Both the position numbers and the translations under genes were made by a program. A DNA stretch of 64,000 nucleotides from Neoceratodus forsteri (lineage: Eukaryota; Chordata; Ceratodontiformes; Ceratodontidae): positions 466,858,001 to 466,922,000 of the forward strand of contig CM028136.1 in assembly GCA_016271365.2 (NCBI GenBank), written 5' to 3'. Below, in pieces: positions 51,274-62,076 of this stretch (positions are counted from its first letter, which is position 1; each line of letters starts with the position of its first letter). The notes under the pieces were generated by a model. The model was given only the letters and a program-made list of their open reading frames with translations. It searched no databases and was not told where the DNA came from.

Positions 51274-52304
51274 TAGAAATTTGACAATGGAGTATCCAGT
51301 CTTGGCTCCAACTGAAGAAATTACTCATGAACACAACTAAATCCCAGGCCATGCTTTTCAGTATCCCATCCAATCTTTTAACCACTTAGGCATTACTCTT
51401 GACCCTTCTCTTGACTTCTCCCTCCATCTGACTAACATATCTTAGGACGTCAACATTAGACTTGGATTAGCTTACTGAGCCAGTCAGAATCTCACCCCCG
51501 TTGCCTACATGTTAGTAGCCAGGAGTATCTTTTTATCCCAATTATCCTATGACCTTCCCACCTACTCTAACACCTCTAGCCACAACCTTCACAAAAGGGA
51601 CATTGCATATAATGATGTCTACCAGTTTGCACTATCCAGCAGTCAACTTGTCCATCATTGTACCCTACATTCAAAGCTTGTACGGCTGCTCCCTGCTGGG
51701 CTACATGATTTCTCCCTTGGGAGCATCATATATAGTGCACTTAACAATCATGTCCCCTAATCCCTCTCATCTCTTCTGGTGCCTTATAAAACAGCCTACC
51801 ACCTCAGGTCTGCAGACCAGGATCTGCTTTCCACACTTAGGGTTAAAACTAAATGCAATTCATCATGTTTTGCAGCAATAGCCCTGAAATTGTGGCATAA
51901 GATCCCCTCTGACATTAGACAATGCACTAATGCTGGCACCTTTTGGAATCAGCTCCAGACCCATCTACTTCAATCCTACTCTTGTTCCTGTATCTAGGCT
52001 TTACCACCATGAACCAACTGAATATTGAAATGTTATAATTTGAGCAAATGCACACTGCTTTGTACTCTGAACATGTCGTACAACTTACAGTGTGAATGTA
52101 AGTATTAGACTCTTACCGCTGACTTGAATTATTCTGTAAATGTTTGACTTGCCCTTTGCTTATATGTATGTTTGAAAACTCTGTATCCCTCTGTTGAACT
52201 AAATGTATACCACTTACTTGTATGTACTCCTCCCAGGTCGTGCCTGAAAATAAGCAACTGTTTGTCTAGTATTCTTACCCGGTAAACAAAAACTAAATAA
52301 ATAA
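51274..52304 (+). pseudogene. L2-C thumb, C-terminus and 3' end
   Basis: Pieces: FNHLGITLDPSLDFSLHL-like (51380-51430), VAYMLVARSIFLSQLSYDLP, TYSNTSSHNLHKRDIAYNDV, SSSQLVHHCTLHSKL, DQDLLSTLRVKTKCNSSCFA, AIALKLWHKIPSDIRQC, FWNQLQTHLLQS. The ALKLWHKIP block is the L2-type ending. The 3' UTR runs to the AAATAAATAAAT tail. Confidence 0.75.
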
Positions 52305-52665
52305 ATAGTACAAAAACATGCAAGCATTAATGAAGTATCCTAAAACCCAATTTCATACTCTATACATTTTATATTAATTTAGCAGAAAAGTCTCAAACAT
52401 TAATGGATAAACCCCCTTCATGTAAAGAGGGGTTGGGGAAGATTTAAGGAGTGAAATATGTAAATTAGGGAACTAAATGGGTATCAGGAGAAACAAAGAG
52501 GGGAAATGATGTGAAAATCCAGGTGACTGAGGTGGAGCATGTGTAGGGTGTGAGAAAGAGAGGCATAAGAAAATGAGGAGAGGGTTTATTTCAAAGGTAC
52601 AAAAAAAATTTTAATTCCATAACGAGTTATTCAATTCTCTGGAGATTATTCTTAACACAATTACC
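52305..52665 (-). repeat. PLE-associated repeat R5, copy 1, second part
   Basis: It matches the inverted complement of 55050-55420: TAGTACAAAAACATGCA, AAAACCCAATTTCATACT, GGTTATTTCAAAGGTACAA-type and TTTTAATTCCATAA. It shows that L2-C was inserted between 47903 and 52305. Confidence 0.75.
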
Positions 52666-53534
52666 ATATATCATACATTAAGAAAATTCATCACAGGATA
52701 TAGTCAGTAACATCAAACAATAACATTGAGATAGTTCCTTAAAAATATGTACAGAGATAAAAGTTATAGGAAATAGAACCTGCCTCAAGGTAGAAAGTTG
52801 GCAAGCTCCCTAAACTGGAATAAATTTCAAGTCCAGGTTACATCTGGGGATTCAACCACATGTATTTTAGGACAGAAGGAGAGAACAAGGTAGCTGTAGA
52901 TACCTTGGGAATGAAACATAAATTATTATTTTGCATATTTATAAAAATGGTTTAAAATCCATGTTATAATTAGGGTTGGCAGTTTCAATTTTTACTTTTT
53001 TATAATTTCGATGGAAAATATTGATTTTTATTTTTAAACCTTTTACCCGAGTTTTATTGATTTAAACTTTACCAGTTGCATGAAATTATGGGTTTTTAAG
53101 CATTTATTTTGATTTGTATCAATTTAATTTTCATTGTTGCAGTTAATGACAGCAAATGCTGAGGATTTACAAACTAATAAAAGCACAAACTGTTATCTTC
53201 ACATGTCAAAATGGCAACATAACTTACTTTTTCTATCTGTAAATTTAGATTATTATCGATGGAAATATTTTTTTCATCTATTTGTGTGTATGCAGTGAAA
53301 TCAACATTTATCTACATTTACCGATTTAAATCTAATACTGCGGAGCCTAGTTATAATTCAATTATTTTGTTTTCATGGTCTTTAGTGTATGGATTCACCA
53401 TGCTTCTCTTAGTAAGAGTAGATTTAATCTATCCCCACCTCTTTGTCATACTCTTACATATTCCAGTTCCCTTATCTTTAGTGCTCTGACATCTGATCCA
53501 TGAAATCTTTTAAAATGATTTCCAAAAGGGGGTT
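52666..53534. other. Unassigned AT-rich stretch
   Basis: No coding similarity is firm. The first 40 bases may continue PLE sequence, being similar to 55010-55050 inverted. 52980-53350 is A/T-rich with repeated CGATGGAAA..ATT and CGATTTAAA-type strings in both orientations. Nothing else was recognised. Confidence 0.3.
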
Positions 53535-54545
53535 ATTTTTCACTTGTTACATACCTATCTGACAGTGGTAGAGTCACAAGTGGAGTGCCACAGGGCTCAG
53601 TTCTGGGGCCAACCCTGTTTAACTTATACATCTCTGATATGCAAAAAAATTCCAATAACACTTTTTCCAAATTTACTGATGATTCTAAACTGGGTGGTAG
53701 GGTGGGCTCAGATGCTAACATTAAACAAATGGTTCATGATTTTAAGAGTATTGGCACATGTGCAACTTTAAACAACATGGATTTCAATATAGACAAATGT
53801 ACTGTACTTCATTTTGGTAGACATAATCCATTATATTCCTACAAACTTAAGGGAATTACATTAAAAGTCTCTAATAATGAAAAAGACTTTGGGGTAATCA
53901 TTAACAATAAACTAACCTCCACCGATCAGTGTGATAAAATATCAAAAAACTCTAATGCTCTTTTAAGAAGGATAGCTCGAACATTCATTTCAAAAATTGA
54001 AGAATGTATAAACCCTCTCTACAGAATTTATATCAGGCCATATTTGGATTATGGATCACCTTTTCGGAATCCATATTTAAAAAAGGATATAGCCAGGCTG
54101 GAACAGATACAGAGAAGAGCCACAAGGATGGTCCCCTACCCAGCACAATTAGATTACCAGTATAGACTCCAGAAATTAAATCTGCACCCATTACATTAAA
54201 GATGCATTGGGGCGACCTTTTATTTCTATACAAATTGTTAAAAACTCCATCACTAATGCAGCAATGTGGCATACATTACACTGAAAGGAAATTAGTTCCT
54301 AGACTGCATACAAAACAACCTGAAGTCCAACAGGTTAAAACAGACCTTATTTTTCAGTAACGGCTCCTAAATTATGGAATAAATTTCCACAGGGCCTAGT
54401 AAATAGTGAAACCTTTGAAAAATGGATTAGACAAATGGCTTAACCACTTCTAAAACAAATGTTCCACAAATATGTGGGGGGCATTCTCGATGGGCCATGG
54501 CCTACTTATGCCCCATAAATGCTGAGTAAATCGAGTAAACCTTAA
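53535..54545 (+). pseudogene. LINE RT fragment of the Jockey/CR1 superfamily (LINE-F)
   Basis: The 204-codon open piece (53585-54199) holds [30 protein letters not shown] in place of the YADD box (FTDD), DKCTVLHFGRHNPLYSYKLK, DFGVIINNKLTSTDQC, PLYRIYIRPYLDYGSPF, YLKKDIARLEQIQRRATRMV. A decayed end with FSVTAPKLWNKFPQGLVNSE follows, and short GAGTAAATC repeats end near 54540. 5'-truncated in the RT. It differs from the other CR1 and L2 groups in the window. Confidence 0.75.
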
Positions 54546-55050
54546 ATGTTCCTGAATGAGTTCTTTCAGGCATCTTATCATTCTTCCAACACAAATCATA
54601 CTGCAAGGGCACCACAGAGCATAAATCAAAAAGTTGGTGTCACATTTGATAAATTGTCCTCAAATGTATTGTATGTCAGTGGGTGTACAAATTATTTTGA
54701 TTTAATGGCATTATTGTAGATATTACATATACCACAACTGAAAAAGCCATTCGGCTTATTTGATAGCCAGTTCAATGGTTCCTTTTCTGTTGTAAGTGGC
54801 AACTATGCATTTTTATCTCTTACAAGAAGAAACACATGGCTGTTCTCCTATTATCTTTTTAAAGTTTTCATCCCCTTTAGTAGGGGACAAAACAGTAAAG
54901 GCGCCTTTGTGCATGGTTGCCACTCATAACACCAAGTACATGATTTACGCCTCATGATGCCCTTGCAATATGATTTACAAAGGAAGAACGATACTATGCC
55001 AGAAAGAAAGCATTCCAGAACGTGTAAGGTATTTGGTAGTTGTCTTATGA
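54546..55050 (-). pseudogene. PLE 2: linker and GIY-YIG remnant
   Basis: The minus strand reads RLFIRQLPNTLHVLECFLSG and then SYCKGIMRRKSCTWCYEW, the PLE linker with its cysteine cluster. KCDTNFLIYALWCPCSMICV and GRMIRCLKELIQEH, the GIY-YIG start, follow at about 54680-54560. The upstream RT is absent: the sequence joins directly to repeat R5 at 55050. Copies of this type (terminal repeat plus 5'-truncated body) are common for PLEs. Confidence 0.7.
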
Positions 55051-55850
55051 ATAATCTGCAGGAAATCAAATAGCCCATTATGGAATTAAAATGTTTATTG
55101 TACCTTTGAAATAACCCCCTACTCATTTTTTCCTATGCCCCTCTTTCTCATACCCTTCCCATGCTCCTCTGGGTTACCTGAATTTCACATTATTCCCCAT
55201 CTTTTTTTTCCTTTTAATATCTCACTAATTCTCCTCCTTCTGTCCCCTTGACTTTTCTCCCTCCCCAACCCTCCCTTACCCAATCCCTTTCTATATGAGG
55301 AGGGTTTATCAATTAATGTTTAAGATTTTACAACTAAGTATTTATAAAATGTATACAGTATGAAATTGGGTTTTGGGATACTTTATGAATGTCTGCATGT
55401 TTTTGTACTATCATGCACTTTTTGCAGTGGCTTGTAGCCTTAAATAAGCAGTATGGCACTAAATAGCTATGTATGATGTCACTAAATCCATTACCCTATA
55501 AATTCCCTAACCTTTGAAGTTAAGCCATGCCCCCTGAAGAAGATCCAGATGAGCGAAGCACTGGGGTGATGTGTGCTTGAGGTTCTATGAGGCAGTTTGC
55601 TGACACACTTGTTATAGTCACTTTTTCTTTAATGTGGATTAATGGGCTAACAACCAATATCTAAACAAACTTGTTACTCACAGCTCCAGGCAAGATGCAT
55701 TGACTAATACAGTCACACAGTCTTACATTGTACTTTCTCTGCTGCAGCTCAGAAGTGGATCTGATTGATATCTTGAGCTGAATGGCACATTACTGACAAC
55801 TGCTTTTCCTGTAATCCTGCTATAAGGAAGATTTTTTGGGTGTCTTTGGT
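55050..55850 (-). repeat. PLE-associated repeat R5, copy 2 (uninterrupted)
   Basis: An 800-base repeat, inverse to copy 1, lies upstream of PLE 2 in the element's sense. I infer that it is the PLE LTR-like terminal repeat. It contains CCCTGAAGAAG..CGAAGCAC at 55545-55575 on the plus strand, comparable to the motif at 30383. Non-coding. Confidence 0.55.
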
Positions 55851-56316
55851 GTACCTATCATAAATAAAGACACTGGACACAAATGATGACAATCAGCTTC
55901 CTTATAATGCAGTTTGCACACAAATAAGAGTAACAAATTATATGGCAAAGGTTCCTAGACTGATTCCTACCTAGCAGTAAGCTACAAAGATTAATTACCT
56001 GGCCGAAGTCACCTCTCTGGAAGACGAGGTGCAGGTGGAGGTCTTCTATATGCTGGATTCCCTATCTCCAATTCCTGGCTCTCTGGAAGTCATTCTTACA
56101 CCCAGCTTCATGATTAGTTACATGATACACCCAAGGACCCTTTTAAAACTCAGACATCTTAGCAACATTTTCAAGGCTGCTTATCTGCGTCACGTTTCAC
56201 ATGTCATCCTTGAAGTTCCAGCCCTTCCCTCTTGTCAGTACATAACCAAGCAACCCTGCATGCCTCTTCCAGAGACAGTAGTGGTCTGGAATGTGGTAAA
56301 CAGCTAAGTTCTCATA
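55851..56316. other. Unassigned
   Basis: No coding similarity. TTAATTACCTGGCCG at about 55992 recurs as CTAACTACCTGGCCG near 58788, suggesting that the two flanks of the GC-rich segment are related. The 92-codon open stretch at 56029-56307 resembles no family I know. Confidence 0.3.
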
Positions 56317-56318
56317 AC

Positions 56319-58394
56319 ATTGGTGCCTATGCATGAATGGGTGGGAAATACACTTTGGAGGTGTGTACCCAGCCCATGTAGCTCCAGACACAAAGACAGG
56401 TGTGCACAGGCCAGTATTCACTAATGGCTACTACCTGTTCATGGCTCCCCCATTGCACAGGTATGCACAGGGCAGATGGGGCAGAGTTGGGTGGCCAATC
56501 GGAAGCCCGGCCTGGGCTCTGGAGTGGATCTCCCACATGGATGGGGATCCATGACACTGAATGACAACAAAGTTGTTGACCAACATTACAGAGATGGATT
56601 TATGCTGACCACAATTGCAGTTGGCAAAGGTTCATACAAAAAAACTTTGTTCCTTTTGGGGGGCTTCTGCCCCCAAATCCCCCATGCAGGGGGCTCTGCC
56701 CCCGCACCCCCTGTAATTCATATATTCAACTCTGAGTCAGAGTTGATTCTGGGAGGAGGTGTGAGACCCTGAGAAAGCAGTGCTGAGGTCCTGTGGTGAC
56801 AGTACAGTGACCTGTCGCTGAGTTGCTGTTCTGTCATTCGCGGTAAAGGTGTCACTGTTTGGTCGGATTATGTGTGGACGGCATAGGACCTGGATTGTGC
56901 ATCATATGCAGGCACCAGTGGAATGCCAGATGGTACCTGTCACAGTAAAGCCCCCTTGCCTGAAGCCTGCCCTAGTGGCACACCCCACCACCAGGTGCAC
57001 AGCTGTTCCCCCAGCTCAGCGGAGCACCCTCCCCTGTCCCTGATGCCTGCCCATTGCCCCTGAACACATCAGAGCCCTGTCCCTAGCATTGTTCCCCCCT
57101 GACACACATTCATTGGTGCTCCAGCACCAGGACTGCAGTATCCCCTGCACACGTTCATGCCCCATCCCCACAGTGCTGCCACCCCCCTCCAGCCAGTACA
57201 GCATCACCCAGTGTTGTGACGCTCCTGTTGGCCACACATCCATCCACTTGCCCCAGGTGCCAGAACTGTATGGCTGCTTCCAGCCACCATCCAACAATCA
57301 CAGACATGTGCATATCGGTATACCAATATAGGATACAAGGGCTATTATCCCACTGATCCTGTCACCCCCCATGACCCTGATCTTGGCTTCCCCTGCTGCT
57401 GAGTGTTGGTCTGTGGTCCCCTGCAGCATCAACAACACCATCCCTGTCCCCAGTACCTGGCAGTCAGTGTTGCGGCCATGGGACAGCTTGTGGCACAGCA
57501 CACCTCTCCGGCCACCATCCATCCAAGTGATGCAGGGAGTGTGCAGCTATATATAGGCAACATGTTACCAGCATCACTTGGACAGCTGGTGGCCAAGAAA
57601 ATGGGGGGGGCTATGCAGCTGGCCATCCAGAGTTACGGCACCCATGGACTAATACAGGGGTGGGGAGGCTGGTGCAGTTGGTGCTGTGGGGGGCCACTGC
57701 ACACCAATGATGCTGGCAGTGTACCAGGTGTGGAGGCCAGGGATAGTGGATGGGGGAGCAGGTGTGGGTGAGGGGGGTTACCTGTGCTACACCAGAGTTG
57801 TCATCTGTTGTGGGGGTGGCGTACCTGCCTATTATAGGGATGTGGTGAACTTGTGTTGGGTTGCAGTGTTTGCACACTACATCAGGGATGGGGCTGCCAT
57901 GTGGGGGAGGCTGTTTTGCCTGCACTGGGGACAGGGCATACATGTGCTGGGGAAGGGGGATGCATCCCTGCATTGCTGACTGGGGTGCAGAAACCCTGCT
58001 GTGGGGGTTGGGTTCTCCACACTGCAGGAACTAGGGGCGCTCCATGTGTTGGGGGGGTGTTCCAGACATGTTGTTGGGATCAGGATAGACTCTGTGGGTG
58101 CACAGGCCTGGCTGCATAATGCTGTTATGGCAGGGTTCCCCCTGGCATAGACTGCACACCCCATGCCCCCCCTTCATGTTGCACAACATGCCTTTGTGAA
58201 TGGCACATAGTGCAGACACACCCGCTGCCTGCCCTGATGTGTTGCAGTCCGCATGGCTGGGGGATTGGGTGCATATGGGATGCATGACCCTTTTTGTGCA
58301 TCCTACATGGGGGGGCACAATGGGTGTGGAGTGGCTATGAGCCACAGATACGTGTCATGTAGGCACTCTGCACATTTGTGCATAGGGCCCAATA
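56319..58394. mobile_element. GC-rich candidate DNA element with 21-bp inverted ends
   Basis: The left end ATTGGTGCCTATGCATGAATG (56319-56339) matches the inverse of the right end (58373-58393; ATTGGGCCCTATGCACAAATG when inverted) at 17 of 21 bases. The interior of about 2 kb is rich in CCCCC/GGGGG runs, with nested hairpins at 56657-56712. Open frames up to 122 codons resemble no known protein. No target duplication could be fixed. Harbinger-type or another TIR class is possible. Confidence 0.4.
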
Positions 58395-58415
58395 TGCTTT
58401 TGCAAATCTGGTATG

Positions 58416-58420
<5 letters not shown>

Positions 58421-58452
<32 letters not shown>
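58421..58452. repeat. GT microsatellite
   Basis: Sixteen consecutive GT dinucleotides. A second simple repeat of GATGATGAT and AATAATAAT type follows at 58583-58608. Confidence 0.95.
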
Positions 58453-58454
<2 letters not shown>

Positions 58455-58769
58455 TGCCTCAGCAAGACTACCTGGGGTCCAGAGAGCTAGGCTTGCAGTT
58501 GTTACAATCACTAATACGCCCTATGTATTTCTTATACTCAGTAATACTTAGCAATTTGCATAAAATAATAGCAGATGCAATCTGATGATGATGATAATAA
58601 TAATAATATTATACTAATACTAGATGCAATAAGCTGTATGCCTACAATCCTAATCATGTATATACTGTAAGTAATAAGCTTTCTCTTTACACTGTACTGT
58701 TCATATTACTATAACATCTTTTGAAAAATTAAAAAAGAAGGTTGATGGCAAACCATTTTGTTTTGTGAT

Positions 58770-59560
58770 TCTATACTAGCAATAAGACTAACTACCTGGC
58801 CGCTCACAACAGGAGTGGAAACTATGTTGCTGAACTGCCACTGGCATCTGTGGGACTTTTAACCTGATTTTCCATTCTTCATGCTCATGTACCTCCTGAA
58901 ATAACTCACCATTTGTGGGTATCTTGCTCCCACATTCCTCTAGTTGCAGCTTGAGCAGGATCATTCAGTGTAGATGATCTCTTGCAGGACCTGCTCCACA
59001 TGTACTTGGTCCGTGTCTACTGCTGGCACTCCTCTCTTCCAGGATGTACTCAGTATCAGTTGTTCTAGTCCATTCAAATAATTCAACAGCTTTTCCACAA
59101 CTTGGGCAGCACTCTTAATGATCTCAAACATTCCTTCCAGGGTGGAGAGGTTCATTAATGCAGTGGTATTTGGCCTGCTCACTTTCAATGCCTTGCTTGT
59201 GTCCAAGACATGGACCTAAATGCTCTCTCCTAATTGTTGACTTTTTCCACCTCAGATCCTTGCAGATCCTATGCAATGTAGATTGCTTATTCCATCCATG
59301 TATCAAAGCCATCCTCTCCCACCAGGGTGGATCTAATCCCTGAGAACTTCCTCAATCGTTTATACCTACTGGGCTCCAGTGGAAACTTGTTAATGTTCTC
59401 CAATAGGGATCCCATCATCTTCTGAAATAAGTCTGCTGAGGACAATGGTCTCTGGTGGTCAGAAAAGCCTGTAGATCTTGTACTGTTTAGCCCTCACTGG
59501 CTAACCAGGTGCTCCCTTTGCTTTACCACTCAATGGGCTATGGTTGAGTTGGTGTGGGTC
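58770..59560 (-). pseudogene. Gypsy-type Gag remnant
   Basis: Minus reading from 59390: YKRLRKFSGI, GEDGFDTWMEQAIYIAQDLQ (the FSG......F..W..Q pattern of Gag/PNMA-type capsid starts). In the 81-codon piece 59206-58961, STLEGMFEIIKSAAQVVEKL, NYLNGLEQLI and VDTDQVHVEQVLQEII follow, matching the capsid C-terminal helices. Several frameshifts. It may be part of a second gypsy copy or a displaced part of the one at 38-47 kb. Confidence 0.5.
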
Positions 59561-59584
59561 CTGAGATGCTCTCTTTGCCATTTA

Positions 59585-60350
59585 TTTTATGTATTTAAAA
59601 TAGATTTACCAGGAAAGACATACTGAGCCATAAAGCTTGTTTCCAGATGTGTCCTGGGGGGGAGGGGATAAGTACATAATAACAAGTAAAAAGCGCAGTA
59701 ATGTAATAATATAATAAGGCACAGCAATGTACAGTAATACACAGTATCATATAGGAATAATAATAACAATTCAAACTGAGTACATCAGGAGTGTAAGGTA
59801 TTAGGCTTTCGCAGGTTGTACATCAGGAAACAGTACAGGGTATGAAGTGGTCCTTAAATCAGGAAGTGGCAACTGGGAGGAGCAACAGGAACGGTACATG
59901 AAAGAGGAAAGAGAGGAGGGAGGGTAGAGAGATAGGAGAGGGGGAAGGGAAGAAAGGAGAGGAAGACAGGTGTAGGGATAGAAGAGAAGAGAAGACAAGA
60001 GGGGAGATGGATTAGGTTTGGGAGTAGCAACTATAGCATTGGGGAGGGGGAGCAAGTGATGGGAATAGGACAAAGGGAGGGGGAAGTGGAGAAGGTAGTG
60101 GGGAGGAGGAGGAGGAAGTGGAAGCTGGAATAGTGGGAATGGGGTTAAGGTAGAGTGGAGGGGAGTGAGGAGGGGGAGGTGCTAGAGAGGGGTAGAGTTG
60201 GAGGGAGAGAGATGGTAGAGATAGGATGGGGAGAGTAAGGGAGGGGTTGAGATGGGAGAAGATGAGTGTAGAGATTAGAAAACATGAATAGGGAGAAATG
60301 GGATGTGCAGAGAGCTGCAGGAGACTGGAACAGGTAGATGGTAGGGAAAA
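59585..60350 (-). mobile_element. Non-autonomous pyrimidine-rich element with an L2-type tail, copy 2
   Basis: On the minus strand the element starts with a long pyrimidine-rich part (60345-59870), which produces only proline/serine/leucine-rich open stretches. It ends with GAAACAAGCTTTATGGCTCA, TCTTTCCTGGTAAATC and AAATACATAAAATAAA. The tail parallels L2-C and the MIR-like SINE. A possible internal-deletion derivative of an L2-type LINE. It borders CR1 copy 7. Confidence 0.5.
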
Positions 60351-60422
60351 GAACATACGAACATATGAAATTTTCCAGCAGATAAAGGCCTAGAAGTCTA
60401 TCAAGTCTGCTCGAATGTGCAG

Positions 60423-61086
60423 CTAGCACTGCTTATTCTGCAGCTGCCCCTCCCTTCCACCCTTCTCCTTCATTAACCCTCCCCTTGTCCTGTCCCATCC
60501 CCTTTTGAAGCAGTCCACTGTTCTACTGGATACCACTTCTGCAGGTAACGCAGTCCACCCAGCCACCACCCTCTCTGTAAAAAAGTGTTTCCTCATCTCC
60601 CTCCTGAACCTTCCTTCCTCCAGTTTCATATCATGGACCCTGGTGTCCCTCCCCTCCCTTACTTTGAACAGCCCCTCTGTACCTGTCTTGTTTATTCCTT
60701 TCATGTATTTAAAGGTTTGAATCCTGTCCCCCGTCCCTCCTCTCTTCCAGTGAGCACATGTTCAACTCCCTCAACCTCCTCTCATATGATAAGTCCCCCA
60801 GCCCCTTGATCATCTTTGTCGCCCTGCGCTGCACCCCCTCCAGTAACTTAATGTCCCTCTTAAGATACGGGCACCAGTACTGCATGCAGTACTCCAGGTG
60901 CGGTCTAACTAATGACCTATACAGTGGCTGAATCACCTCCTCCCTCCTCGAGGATATACCCCTTGCAATACAACCCAGCATTTTGTTGGCCTTTGCAGCT
61001 GCCTTCCTACATTGTGCTGAGTTGTTCATTGACCCTGTAACGAGCACCCCCAGATCCTTCTCCTCCTCTATCTGGGCTAGCTGCAC
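60423..61086 (-). pseudogene. CR1 copy 7 RT end and C-terminal region
   Basis: Two open pieces. 61086-60709 reads [59 protein letters not shown]. 60704-60423 reads MKGINKTGTEGLFK, RFRREMRKHFFTERVVAGWT, ALPAEVVSSRTVDCFKRGWD. They are separated by one frameshift near 60715. Confidence 0.85.
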
Positions 61087-62062
61087 TCCCCCAGCTGGTA
61101 ACTCCTCCTTGGGTTCTTCATCCCAAAATGCAGCACCTTGAACTTTTTGGCATTAAACCCCAGTTGCCAGGTGTCTGACCAGGTTTCAAGCTTTGCCAGA
61201 TCATCCTGCAACCCCTGCCATCCCTCTAGGTCATCCACCACCTCTCCTAGCTTGGTATCATCAGCAAACAGACTGATCTTGCTCTTGATGTCCCATGATA
61301 TGTCTGCAATGAATATCCCAAACAACACTGGTCCCAACACCGAGCCCTGTGGAACACCACTCGTCACTACCCTTGGGTGTGAGAGCTCCCCACCCACCAC
61401 CACCCTCTGTTGCCTTCAGCTGAAGCCAGTTTCCTACCCATCTCACCAGCTTTGCACCCGCCCCTGTGCCTACTAACTTCCTTCCCAGCCTTCCATGTGG
61501 CACTGAGTCGAATGCCTTACTGAGTCCAGATACAGGACATCCACTGCATGGCCCCTGTCCAGTTGCCTAGTTACCCAGTCATAGAACTCCACCAGGTTGG
61601 TTTGGCAGGATCTGCCACATATGAAGCCATGCTGTCTGCTGTCCTGTAGTCCTTTGGCCTCTGGGAGGCCACCAGCCTCTCCTTCAGGATAGTCTCCATT
61701 AGCTTGCCCACGATGGATGTGAGGCTCACTGGTCTGTAGTTTCCCGGTTCATCCTTGGGCCACTCTTGTGGAGGGGCACCACATGAGACATCCTCCAGTC
61801 CTGAGGTACACACCCTGAATGTAGTGAGGCATTAAATAGGTTCGCCAACGGTCCTGCAAGGACCTCTGCCAGCTCCTTCAGTACTCGGGTGGATGCCATC
61901 TGGGCCTGGCACCTTGTCCACCCTCAGTGCCTTCAAACCCTCCCGAACTCTGCCCTCCATGATTTCCCCATCTGTCACCCCTTCTCCCCCATGTTTCTGC
62001 CATTTCTCCCCTTGGGTGTCACCTCCTCTTCTCTTTAGTAAATACTGAGCAGAAGTACTCAT
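61077..62062 (-). pseudogene. CR1 copy 7 reverse transcriptase
   Basis: Blocks across four open pieces: GLKALRVDKVPGPDGIHPS (62062-61832); NYRPVSLTSIVGKLMETILK (61813-61571); CGRSCQTNLVEFYDW-type in the next frame; MPHGRLGRKLVGTGAGAKLV (61503); [20 protein letters not shown] and ISLFADDTKLGEVV (61403-61077). The FADD box is intact; frameshifts at about 61820, 61620 and 61500 break the protein. Confidence 0.85.
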
Positions 62063-62076
62063 TTAGTGCTTCTGCC

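Larger units (their letters stand above)
47904..52304 (+). mobile_element. L2-C: L2-type LINE split by a CR1 and a MITE
   Basis: A plus-strand 5'-truncated LINE. Linker and RT start lie at 47904-48685, the RT continues at 50421-50728, and the thumb and C-terminus are at 51274-52000. It ends near 52304 with CTTACCCGGTAAAC and AAATAAATAAATAG. Insertions are CR1 copy 6 (48686-50420) and a MITE (50729-51273). Removing them rejoins the RT palm (GAVFID / LMKAFGMVRHSLL). The element itself lies inside repeat R5. Confidence 0.8.

Noticed and set aside
53544..53771. Separate small gene over the LINE-F start
   Set aside because: It is the LINE-F RT read in a shifted frame.
57403..57771. 122-codon open frame in the GC-rich segment as a Harbinger Myb-like protein
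   Set aside because: Only vague compositional likeness; no Myb/SANT tryptophan pattern.
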